From NCBI GenBank assembly GCA_030169165.1, contig CM058046.1, positions 12,763,288 through 12,827,287 on the forward strand: a DNA stretch of 64,000 nucleotides, in the 5' to 3' direction. The DNA is from Centaurea solstitialis. Taxonomy: Eukaryota > Streptophyta > Magnoliopsida > Asterales > Asteraceae. Both the position numbers and the translations under genes were made by a program. This document shows, piece by piece, positions 25,925 through 37,600 of this stretch. A model generated the notes under the pieces. The model made no database searches. It had not been told where the DNA came from and worked only from the letters and a program-made list of their open reading frames with translations. The number at the start of each line of letters is the position of its first letter. Within the stretch, counting starts at the first letter, position 1.

Positions 25925-27378
25925 ATGGGTAAGGAAAAGATTCATATCAGCATTGTCGTCATCGGACATGTCGACTCCGGCAAGTCTACAACCACCGGTC
26001 ACTTGATCTACAAGCTTGGAGGTATTGACAAGCGTGTGATCGAACGTTTCGAGAAGGAAGCAGCTGAGATGAACAAAAGGTCATTCAAGTACGCATGGGT
26101 GCTTGACAAACTTAAGGCCGAGCGTGAACGTGGTATTACCATCGATATCGCCTTGTGGAAGTTTGAGACCACCAAGTACTACTGCACAGTCATCGATGCC
26201 CCCGGACATCGTGATTTCATCAAGAACATGATTACTGGTACCTCCCAGGCTGATTGTGCTGTCCTCATTATCGACTCGACCACTGGTGGTTTTGAGGCCG
26301 GTATTTCCAAGGATGGACAGACCCGTGAGCACGCTCTTCTTGCTTTCACCCTTGGTGTCAAGCAGATGATCTGTTGTTGTAACAAGGTGAGGAGCTTGTT
26401 TGTAGCAAGAAGTTGTTCATTATTTACCTTACAGTGCTGTTAACTTGCTATTTGCTAATTGCTAATTATGTGTTGTTGTGGTTATTGTAGATGGATGCCA
26501 CCACACCCAAGTACTCAAAGTCGAGGTACGAGGAAATCGTGAAGGAAGTTTCTTCATACTTGAAGAAGGTTGGATACAACCCTGACAAAATCCCATTCGT
26601 GCCAATCTCTGGTTTCGAGGGAGACAACATGATTGAGAGGTCCACCAACCTCGACTGGTACAAGGGACCAACCCTTCTTGATGCTCTTGACCAGATCAGC
26701 GAGCCCAAGAGACCATCAGACAAGCCCCTCCGTCTTCCACTCCAGGATGTTTACAAGATTGGTGGTATTGGAACTGTGCCTGTGGGACGTGTTGAGACTG
26801 GTGTCATCAAGCCTGGTATGGTTGTTACCTTTGGACCATCTGGGTTGACCACTGAAGTTAAGTCTGTTGAGATGCACCACGAAGCTCTTCTCGAGGCTCT
26901 TCCTGGTGACAATGTTGGGTTCAACGTCAAGAACGTTGCTGTCAAGGATCTCAAGCGTGGGTATGTTGCATCCAACTCCAAGGATGACCCTGCCAAGGGA
27001 GCTGCCAGTTTCACTTCCCAGGTCATCATCATGAACCACCCAGGGCAGATCGGAAACGGTTATGCACCGGTTCTGGATTGCCACACCTCCCACATTGCCG
27101 TTAAGTTCCAGGAGCTAGTGACCAAGATCGACAGACGATCTGGAAAGGAGATTGAGAAGGAGCCCAAGTTTTTGAAGAACGGAGATGCCGGTATGGTTAA
27201 GATGATTCCCACCAAGCCCATGGTTGTTGAGACTTTTGCCGAGTACCCACCCCTTGGAAGGTTTGCCGTTAGGGACATGCGTCAGACGGTTGCTGTTGGT
27301 GTCATCAAGAGCGTTGACAAGAAGGATCCCACAGGAGCTAAGGTGACCAAGGCCGCCGTGAAGAAGGGAGCCAAGTGA
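25925..27378 (+). CDS. EEF1A: Translation elongation factor eEF1A
   Basis: Two coding exons (25925-26386 and 26491-27378) encode 449 residues, the full plant length. eEF1A is the cytosolic GTPase that delivers aminoacyl-tRNA to the ribosome. The P-loop GHVDSGKS is at residues 14-21, the G3 motif DAPGH near 91-95, and the G4 motif NKMD at 153-156. The single coding intron (26387-26490, GTGAGG...TTGTAG) splits that NKMD motif between Lys and Met. The beta-barrel domains 2 and 3 are intact, with VETGVIKPG and the family C-terminus VTKAAVKKGAK. The ATG follows the leader-intron acceptor directly; an upstream in-frame ATG at 25856 lies in that intron and is ignored. Codon use is GC-richer than the surroundings, as expected of a highly expressed gene. 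Confidence 0.98.
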
Positions 27379-29930
27379 TCGGTTGTTTGATTCAGTGTTT
27401 TGGTTATTGTGTCTTTATCTTTTATGTCGTTTCAATTACTAGTTTTGAAGAACTTTACATTTTGTTGAAGAGTTTTGGTATGCAGACTTTTGTTGTGGGT
27501 TAAAATTTATAGTGGTCTACCGCAATGAGTTTGTTGTTGGAGTCGGTAAACAATTTCTATATCTGTTATCCAACAGTTTACATTTCCTGAATGTTTTTTC
27601 TTGCTTACTTTTATAATCTTTTATTTGTTTTGCAACCTTTTTTTGTTTACATTTGCAGGTGTCACTACTCTTTTTTGAGGTAAGTCTTCTTTGTTTTATG
27701 TTTTTAGCCTTTACTTTAAATTGCGTCTCTTATTGTTTACTTCAATTTCTCATTATATGTCTTAGTTATTGGCATGTTAAATCTATATCACACACAAAAT
27801 GATTTCAAAGAATACTTAAATCTACTGAGAAAATGTGCTTTTCTAGTTGTTTATACCATGGTTCTTTTTCCTATCTTTGCTTGAGCGAAATCATCCTGTG
27901 TATGTGTAATGGTATGAAACAAATACATACATGATTAGTTAGAGCGTCCGTGCTTGTAGGCTTGGTGTTAATCCGTTCACGAGGTAGTCTCCATAACTAA
28001 GCCCGTCGTTTAGATGGGTTCTACAAAATAAACTGTCTTATACTACGATAATAGGATTCATATTTATTCAGTACCCATCAATTTTGTCTTGGATGTAAAG
28101 TGCTTTAACAAATTTAACTCTTGGTTCTTTTATTTCTATATCAAGATTTAAAAAATACATCCGTGTTTAGTTAAGGACTCTATGGACTATGGACTATGAA
28201 ATGCGATATAAATCAATCGTTTGAGATAATGCTAAATTTTAAATGAAATAAATAGTAATTTGCAAAAATAGTAACGGTTAATACGACATCTGAGGTGTAT
28301 GCCATAACCTAATCACCGAAAAAAAGATCAATATACAATTCATTTGACATGGTAACAAAATACTGTCTCATTTGCTTATATTATTTTAGAAATTAAAATT
28401 CTTCAATAACATTACATTTTTTTTTTGAAAAATTTCCCATATTAATATTTTGCTTGAAATATATATTTTTTAATCAGTTATATTAATTTAGTAATTCTAA
28501 ATCCGCATTAATAGATTAGTGTATACTCTTATTTTGCTTCTCATTTCTATACGCATTCAATTAATTTGTCTTTTAATTATTTTTTGATACAACCTTGCTA
28601 CAAACTTATATTTGTTTTATGGTTTTCATATTCATAAACGACATGATTTTTTTCAAATAAACAAAGTTCTTATGGTAATTATAAATTATCATGCATTTTC
28701 AAAGGATTTTTCAGGCTTATATGCTTATTACCTATCCACGGTATATTGTTAGCTCACTTTTGCATTCCAACACTTCTTTTGTAGCTATTCTCTATCATGA
28801 ACAAATTTAACCACATAAACCAACTCCAAAAACATAAATTTTCATACATTAATCTAAGACATCCTCTGTAATAATTTCCTTGCTCTCTCCTGCAAGGACC
28901 TACATCCAATTTGGAAAACAATTTTAATTTGATTGTTAACCGCTAAAAAGATAACAAGTATTGTAGGAGGGTGTTTGAATACAATATACCCAAAATTACT
29001 TTAATTAAATACTTTTATTGATTTCTCAAAAGAATTACGTTTAGAAAACAAGTTGTAGAAAAGAACTAAAAACCATTCTACAATTTTTACACTAAGAGAG
29101 AAAAATAAATAACACTTAGAAAAAGCTAATGAACTTCTAGAGAAGAAAGTAAATTATGCCGATTTTCACACTTGCACTTGGATGAGTTTTTAGAAAGCGT
29201 AACCTTGCATGAGTGCAAGGGTATTCAGTTATTCACCTATTTATACTCCCATGTGCACTAAATGCATGAGACACTTGTCACTTTGGGGTTGATCTTCAGG
29301 TCTGTTAAAATGTAGATAAAAAGTCCTTTTTGTCTCCTTTTGACACCATGTTGACTTTCAGAGGTTGTAGACAACTCATGATAAAGATATACAAGACAAA
29401 CATTCTTTATCTGACAATTCGGAAAATGTCCACAACGTACCATGATTTGGTGATCTTTATCGAACCCTCCAAAAACAAAGAGACAAGGAGTAGATTCGAG
29501 AAAATGTCGGCTGGCTGGAGGGAAAATATCCTCCTCATGCCCTCAAATTGACTCCCCTTGTGTTTGAACCCGGGTAGACTGGGATCCCATCCACAGTCCC
29601 CCAGGATGTTACCGTTTTTAGAAAAACCAACTGAGGACTAAGGTAGACATAAATTGTAAAGTTAGGAATACATTTAGACCAAGGAAATATCATTTGGCTC
29701 TCTTTGGTGATGTCAACTAAAAAGGTAAAGAATGTTTAGGAATGCATAGTCAATTACCCTTTACAACTTTACTACTTCTACTACTACTACTAGTTTTTTA
29801 CTAGGTGTCTTCTTAAAAAAGACCCAACTATTCAAAATGATCATGTGTGTTTGTTTACTTCTTAATAATGTCATTAAGAAAAAGATGGTCTGAATACTTT
29901 TATCTTGTTTTGCAAAAAAAAAGAATTAGT
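27379..29930. other. eEF1A 3' region and AT-rich intergenic stretch
   Basis: The first ~220 bp are probably the eEF1A 3' untranslated region. At 27645-27680 a possible small exon (TTTGCAG acceptor, GAGGTAAGTC donor) hints at alternative 3' splicing, but this is speculative. From 28970 to 29640 the sequence has a more repeat-like look, with a GAACCCGGGTAGACTGGGAT segment near 29568, but no paired terminal repeats were found. No gene is supported. Confidence 0.4.
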
Positions 29931-29949
29931 AAAAGAAGTCTGATTTGTA

Positions 29950-31591
29950 TCCATCCCCCAAAGGCCCAAACCATTCAGCTCCCAATTTTTTTGTTCTTCC
30001 CATTTTGCCCTCCATTTCTCGCTGCTTCATTCTCGATTTCTCCCGCGTTCCACCAGCAGTTGGATTCTCTTAATTCTATTCTGGTTAATTGACCACCATA
30101 GCAGGCTCTTGATCCTCTCATCAGTCATCACTCTCAATTTTGGTAATAAAAAAACTCTTTTTCTTATATGTTCATTGTTGATTAGGTTCCATATTTCTTT
30201 GTTTAGTTGTTTTGAGTTTAAAGGTTGGAGTTTGAGTGCAATCTGTTCTGTTTTTTGTTTTCTGTGTGCTACTTAGATTGGCTAGGAATGGTTTTCTAAC
30301 TTGAATTTCCATGCTATGAATTAATTTCAAGGTTGCATACTAAGTGTTTGATGAAATGCCTAAGAGAAATTGATGTTGCCATGTTGGTTATTTCCTTGGC
30401 TTGGTCATATATACAGTGTGCTTGTAGTGATATAGTTACCAAGATGATTAAACGAACAAAACCCTGTTTCAAATACAACACATTGTTGGACATGATAAAT
30501 GGGGATTTTGGCATGCTTTTTTCCTACCAAGTCTACTGCTTTTAGTCCATTTGCAGAAGCTAGAAACATATAGGCTGAATTTTTGTAGTGATTTCAAATT
30601 GATGACTGAAGATCCAAAGTAGAGAAAATATTGTTTTTATGAATCTATTTTGCACTCTTTTATTGGACTTCCATAATTCCCCATCATTTTCCTTGGAGGT
30701 TCTCCCATTGCGATGCCAATCAGTCTTTTTGAATTGTCTTCGCTGCTGTGGTTTTTTCACTGTTTTTCAATCCATGATGTTTGCTACTGTTTCCAACTCA
30801 TTGGGCCATTTGCAAATGGTCTGGTAGTGTCTTCAAGTTGCAATGGTTGGTATTTATGGGAATTTATTGTTTTGATGAACTCCCTAAATATAATGGTCAT
30901 TTTACGCCATTCTGAGTCTCTGACTGTTGATTTAGAACAATTTCCAAACAATCATTTTCTTTTCAGCACTAAATCATACATAGTCTTTTGATCGTTTTGT
31001 ACTAAATGATCCTGAAGCTGCCAAACAGCCCCTAAGTTGTTGACTATTATGAATTTATGATTGTTGTTGGGGGTACACTTTCATAAACAAGGAAACCCTC
31101 TTAGTAATACTTAGGGCCTCTTCTTTAGCAACTTAATGAGCTTAATACGATTCATAACTTATTCGAACAACTACATGTGACCGTTTGGTAGTGGCTTAAC
31201 GACATGGAAAATGGCTTATACAATAGCTTATAGGAGGAGTTTTATGCATAAAGCCAAGTTTTTAACAAACATGCTCATTACATTTATAAAAAAGTCCGCC
31301 CTACATTCCCAAGTCCCAACCTATATAAACAACTTAATCCATACAAACAACTTAGATGATCAAAATTTTCCACTGACTGCTTCTTACACAAATTTAATTA
31401 AAAATTTCAGGATGATCGGATTCTGCAGAACTCTCAACTCCAATTGTTGGTCGATTCGGCTTCAAGTCTTGTTGGATGCTATGAAGGAACAAGCATCAGA
31501 AGATGAACCTTCTCAAATACCAGTTACCATAATTGTTGTTCAGATTTAATCTGCACCTGGCCGAATAATTGCTACTTAGATTTTAGATCCA
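29950..31591 (+). other. Putative 5' leader of the PPR gene, with intron and uORF
   Basis: A CT-rich leader exon (about 29950-30142) ends at a TTTTG|GTAATA donor. A plausible acceptor AATTTCAG at 31403-31410 begins a second leader exon that continues to the PPR ATG at 31592. That exon carries an upstream ORF of 45 codons (31412-31549) starting MIGFCRTLNSNCW. The 1.27-kb intron shows no coding features. The transcription start is inferred, not seen. Confidence 0.45.
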
Positions 31592-33281
31592 ATGATTATC
31601 ACATCCAAATGCATACGATGTTTGAAGCGAATCCCCAACGATCTCAAAATTCCCCAAAACCCTAAATATTCAAGTGAATTTAGTAGCAGGTTCATGTTAG
31701 TTTCCCTCTTTTCATCAAAATCATACAGGAAAAGAGTCAACAGAAGAAATTTAGCCGCTTCCAAGCCACCTCTAGACGAATTCAAATTTCATCGAGCTGT
31801 TTCACACCTTCTTCCTAGGTTTAAACCTGAAGAGCTCTATAATTTGATTAATCTACAAGAAGACCCATTGGTGTGTCTAGAGTTGTTTAATTGGGCTTCT
31901 AAACAACCTAGGTTCACACATGATGCATCCACATATCATGTCACGATCAAAAAGCTCGGTGCTGCAAAAATGTACGATGAAATGGATCATCTCGTCAATG
32001 AGATATTATCGATTCCATCTTTTGGTTCCGAATCGCTTTACAATACGATGATATACTTCTTTACGGAGGCTAGGAAGTTGAGTAGAGCTGTTAATGTGTA
32101 TAAACACATGAGAAGCGTTAAGAAATCGGATTGTAGACCTTCAATTAGGACGTATAATCTTCTATTTGCTGCCTTTTTGAGCAAGAGAAGCAACACTTAC
32201 ATAAACCATATGTATATGGATACTATGAGCATGTTGTTCAAGCAGATGGTTGATGATGGGATCGATCCGGACATTTTTGCTTTGAATTCGATGATCAAAG
32301 GCTACGTGATGTCTCTTCATCTCAATGATGCCCTTAGATTATACCATCAGATGGGTGTGGTTTATGATTGCCATCCGAATTCATTTACGTTTGATTATCT
32401 GATCCATGGTTTGTGTTCGCAAGGAAGAACGGTTAACGCTAGGAAGATTTGTGATGAAATGAAGGCAAAAGGTTTTGTTCCAAGCAGTATATCGTATAAC
32501 TCGCTAGTGAACTCACTTGCACTCGAGGGTGAACTAGACCAAGCTGTGAGTTACTTGCGGGAAATGAGTGAAAACCAACGGTTAGCGGATTACATAACGT
32601 ACTGGACATTGGTTGATGAGTTTTGCAGACATCAGAGGTGTGGAGATGCTGTAAGTTTGCTTACTGAATGGGAAAAGAAAAGGCTTGTGGATAGAGATAC
32701 TTGCAGAAAGCTTCAATGTGAACTCAAGATAAATTATGGGAAGTTGTTTGATCAAAATGGGCAACCAAAAGGTATGTTATATAAAGGGTTAATTACATGG
32801 GTGTGTATCGAACTTGTCACGTTTTTTTCATTGTATGTATCCAACTTTTAAAATTGTCATTGTATGTCTCGAACTTGCTAAACTTTGCCATTGTATGTAT
32901 GTTACCTTCTTAGAAGGTAAACCGATACATACAATGGCAAAGTTTAGCAAGTTCGATACATACAATGGCAAAGTTTAGCAAGTTTGATACATACAATGGT
33001 TACGAAAGCTAAACTTTGCCATTGTATGTATGTTGCCATTGACCAGTTACCTGCTTAGAAGGTAAACCGATACATACAATGGCAAAGTTTAGCAAGTTCG
33101 ATACATACAATGGCAATTTTAAAAGTTGAGTACATACAATGAAAAAACGTGACAAGTTCGATACACACCCATGTAATTAACCCTTATATAAATGGTTTGT
33201 GATCCAAGAGCTCCGTAAAGGGGATCAGTTCTAGGTTCTAACTGTATGTTTTTTGTTGTTGATGCAGTTGAGTCACATTAA
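31592..33281 (+). CDS. P-class pentatricopeptide repeat protein, mitochondria-type
   Basis: Exon 1 (31592-32771) and a tiny exon 2 (33268-33281) give 397 residues ending QPKVESH. The N-terminus is rich in Arg/Lys/Ser with no acidic stretch, typical of a mitochondrial transit peptide. About seven P-type PPR motifs of ~35 residues run from residue 110 to 370, for example YNTMIYFFTEARKLSRAVNV, FTFDYLIHGLCSQGRTVNAR and ITYWTLVDEFCRHQRCGDAV. PPR proteins bind organellar RNA and act in its processing, stability or translation; the RNA target cannot be read here. From memory it resembles Arabidopsis At3g25210 and At2g27800. The intron 32772-33267 contains a Mutator-like element; if the intron is retained, translation would run 26 codons into it and stop at 32851. 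Confidence 0.9.
32786..33183. mobile_element. Palindromic Mutator-like MITE in the PPR intron
   Basis: The 398-bp element begins GGGTTAATTACATGGGTGTG and ends with the reverse complement. Perfect 9-bp target duplications, TTATATAAA, lie at 32777-32785 and 33184-33192. Nearly the whole element is a palindrome built from repeats of CATTGTATGT and GCAAGTTCGATACATACAAT-type units. It lies 15 bp after the splice donor, so it inserted without destroying the splice site. Subterminal motifs resemble those of 14546-15716. Confidence 0.9.
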
Positions 33282-34642
33282 AGATGGATGTGTAACTTGA
33301 GGCTCAATGAACCTTCCTCGAGAAGAAAGTATGATTCGAAGATGAGTTTGGCTTTGTTATGTCGTTACTCTTTTCCATCATCAAGCTGGTCATAACGTGG
33401 AACGTATCTCGACACTTGCGTTTGTTTCGACAGTAAAAATCGTTGATAGGATGAATCGGTGAAGTGGTTTTTTGTTTAATTGTTTCACCTAGTGGATGTA
33501 AAATATAGAGTAAGCAATGAGATTAGATGTGTTCTTTTTGGCATCATACAATGTCACTTGATGAAAAGAATCAAGAAAAAAGCGATGTTTTCTTTCATAA
33601 GACCCCTCCTTGTTTATTATGGATAATTTTTGGGGAAATCATTGACAGCCGTTTTCGACCCCCCAATTTTTTTTATGGCCGCTTTTCTAACCGACCAAAA
33701 TAGCAAAGATTTCGTACGTTAACACTTTAGCAACTTGCAAAATCTACCTTTTTATGATTTTAACATTCATAAAGTGCTACTACTTGCAAAATGCTGACAT
33801 GACAAGTAACACTTTAGTAATTTGCATAGAACTTTAACGTCCTATTCTCGAGTTTTTTTAAGGAAGGAAATAGAAGGATTTTTATGAAAACTAATAAAAG
33901 TGTATTCTCGAGTTTTTTAAAGGAGGGAAAGGAAAGGATTTAGAGGGGGATAACTCTCCCTTTTTTTTCGTCTTAAAAGTTATCCTTCCCTTTCCTGTAA
34001 AAAATGGGATGATTTGGAGGGATAACCCCCCTTTCCTTTCTTTTCCTCTCCTCCCCTTCCCTTTCTTTCCCTTAATTGTTAAACTCAAAACAGTGATTTT
34101 AGGTTACCAAACTGTAATCTGCTTTTTGCCACCATGATTATGATTGCTAACTCAATGAACTCAACGAGACTGCTAAAACGCTTTCAAGGTTATATTTGTT
34201 TGTATAATTTTTCCATGCACCAGTACCTGATCCACAACTTAATAAAAATGGTACACAAACATGAAACATCCAACTTGCTTAACAGAAAAACTATTGCCCC
34301 ATCACAAAAACTCTACTTGCAAGGTCTACACACAAAACATAAGAATGGAGAATAAACGAAATGCATACAAAAGTTCCCTCATTTAAGAAACCGAATGGTC
34401 ATATAGTCCCTTAAAAAGCTTCTACCGTACCCTATCCAAGTATAGAACTAGCAGTGCGATCACCAATACAGTTGTTCAACCATCAAGCAATGCCACCCAA
34501 ATAGTGTGTCTGCTAGGATAATTTTCGGAACAACCTCCCTGTTTCAGATATAAGTACTTAAAGAGGTTAGGCACTAATAGAAAGTCTAATATGAACATAT
34601 TTACACAAGCATATAAAAAATATTTTAAAATACCTAGGTAGA
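33282..34642. other. Intergenic region between the convergent PPR and PDIL5-1 genes
   Basis: The genes converge here. The first few hundred bases are probably the PPR 3' untranslated region. A short direct repeat (TATTCTCGAGTTTTTT) occurs at 33843 and 33902, followed by a purine/pyrimidine-rich stretch to about 34075. The 73-codon plus frame at 34134-34355 is not supported by any family match. Confidence 0.45.
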
Positions 34643-37600
34643 TCATAAATCTTTATCGTCTTCTAGCTGTTCGGTTGTTGCTGCCTTATCTGTTTCTTCC
34701 AAAACAAAAGTTCTCATCGACTCAACATCCCTTGCACCTAAAGATCGTACACCAGATTAATCCAAGAGAACACTCAGAAATTCAGATTATGAAGAATTTA
34801 AACCACAATGCCAACCATATACATCAAAAAATTCATCCTAAAACTAAATGCTACTAGTTTGAACATTTCCACTTGGGATCAGGAAGAAATGGTTAGAAAA
34901 AATGGAAATTGGGGGAAGTCTGTTTTTGTTTGAAGCACTGCCAAATTAATTCAAATCTAACAAGAATCGAACTACAAACTTATTACACTTAAGAATTAAG
35001 AACCCACGATAGACTTGCTGCAGAGTGAGTTAGGGGTTGTTTGGTTGGTTTTTCATTAAGTCCTGTATGGATAAAGATAGCTGTCTGGATAAAGCTATCT
35101 GTATATATAAATAAAATTGGTGTTTGTTTGTTGTGTTGAATAAACTGTCTGAATCATTAAAATTACTATTTTACCCTTCCATTTTATGTTTTTGTTTTAT
35201 TAAATCATCACCTCATGTTACATTAGAATCGAAGAAGTTGGTAGAGTTTTTATTCAAAAACCAATTTGATAAAATAACTCCATGTGGATCAGAACAATTT
35301 TCCACATCACAAAGATTTGGGGAAGAACCCATTTGAGCAAACATAGAGATGTGCTGGAAATTTTTGGAGAAACCCCTTTGAACCCATCTCAAAAATCTAT
35401 CCCCATCCATCTGAAAATCCCATTGCCTCTATTAATCAGTGTGTTCATCTTAATTTTTTGAAGAAAACCCTTTGAAAACCCCATAGCCTTCATTAATCAG
35501 TGGCGTTCCACCAAAACTTTTGAAGAAAAAAACCAGTCAAGGAATGGAGCAAGTAGGAGGAATGGACGGTGCCGGGAAAAAGCTCCATTGTCTCCATTAA
35601 TCAGGTGTTTCGTTTGGGTGTTTGATTTTTTAGAAGAAGGAAGTAGAAGGAATCGATGGTGCCGGAGTGATCTGGAGTATTGGCGACGGAGGGAGATCGA
35701 GGTAGGGATCTCCGACCGGCAGCTGCAGCTCCGGTAATGGTGTTGAGACCTCCAGCGGCTTGGAGAAGATGTGAGAGTGTGTTGTGAGAAGGGGTAAAGG
35801 GTTTAGGTTAATAAAAGAGCTGAGCGACACTTTTCTTTGGAAGGGTAAAGTTGGAAATGGAGTGTCTGTCTAGATAAATGCTCACCTTGAAAGCTTAGCG
35901 AATAAGCTATGGTTTTTTCAATTAAGCCACTGTCAAACATCCATGTTAAGCTGAGCGAATAAGCTCAACACCTTATTAAGTCAATTAAGCTGCTACCAAA
36001 CAAGCCCTTAGATTGACTAGGATATGTATCATGCTCTATAATACTTTGTAAACTTGTATGAATGGAAGAACTTAAGTTCTGATTTCTGGATCCCTCTACA
36101 ACAGGGAACTTGGTCGAAGCAAGGAAGGATGCTTCAGGCTTACAACATGTACACAAGGTATCAGAATATAAAGAACATTTAGCATCAAATATTTAAGGGG
36201 CATTATAAATGGACCCCCATATGAGGATTGAGGGGTATTGGTAGGTTTATGTGTGTACACAGTGTAGGGGGTCTACTTTTATGTTAGTGAGAAAAGACCT
36301 ATGGGGGGTCCATATAACACCCATATTCAAACCATGAGGCTCAAAACTATAAGTTTCATTCATAACCATAAAACAGTCTACTTATGGGCAGACACATAGT
36401 TCTGAATTTGTAATTAATTCATTCAACGTACAAAGCCATACATCTTTGATCCTACAAGTTAACAGCAAGTAAATGAGAGTGCCATTAGCACACCAACAAA
36501 AAAAAACGTGAGTAGTCACACATATGTTATTCATCTAAATCGAACAGCATAACATATACTGTATTCATCTAACTTCTCGTTGAGCTGAGATGAATCATTT
36601 GAAATATTGTTGTTCTTCAATGTCATCCCTATTGAATATGAAGACGCTCATTTTCAGATATCTAAAACAGCGTGGATAACATGGCAGCGTTAACAGTCAT
36701 GATGGTTGTGACTTTGTACTTGGTTATCCAAAAAAATCTGTCACCCGTTGCAGCCATCATTTATTGGTCTTCAACAAAATTCAATACTTTTGCATAACAT
36801 GCATTAGGCTTTGAACCAACCAATGCAACATGTTACAATTCTTTTTTCCAAGGTCTCTGGCACATTTATCTCAACTAGTCAACAGGGTCCATGCAAAGCA
36901 CCCCCCTCAACCTAGACCATAAATAGGCCTTTCGAACCAGCAGGCGTTACCCCTAAGGTTGATAGCATACCAAGACTTGTTTATCAGGTGCCAAGCATTA
37001 TCTAAAGCAACCCCTTGGAGGTTAACACATTTGAATGAATAGTTATCAAATATTCACATAGAAAGCCTAATAAATATAGAACTTTGCAACATGAAATGTA
37101 ATGGCAAGTGGGTGAGAAATTTTATTCTAGTTCTTTCTGGGTCTGTGAGGAGATCTGATTTTAGCCAGCATCAGTGAAGATAGAATGATTGTTGGCTAAT
37201 TGAGAACAAATTTACTGTAGACAGAGATTGCATAGATAAGCATGAATGGAAACTAGTATAAATAGTATACACGCCCTCTGTCCAAAAAATGGCAACATTT
37301 TCTGTTTTGGGATCTCCAAAAAGAAGGCAACATTTCTTTGTAGAAAGAGATCCCAATCCATCTTTATCTATTTCCTCGTTAACAATTATCACAAGATATA
37401 TATGAAACTGCTTGTGTTCTCAAGTTTTCTCAATTTAGTTTTATTAATCGGGTATTTAGGATATTTGGTTATTAGTCAAAGGACTTCTATTAAACCATGT
37501 GCCAAATCAAACTTGTATTTTTTAGACTAACGGAGCAGTTGTTGATAATCGCGTTAGGCACCACTAATTGATTAATTGAAGGGTATGGCTATTAACCAAT

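Noticed and set aside
26081..27278. Several antisense frames across eEF1A
   Set aside because: They are shadows of a GC-rich, strongly biased coding sequence.
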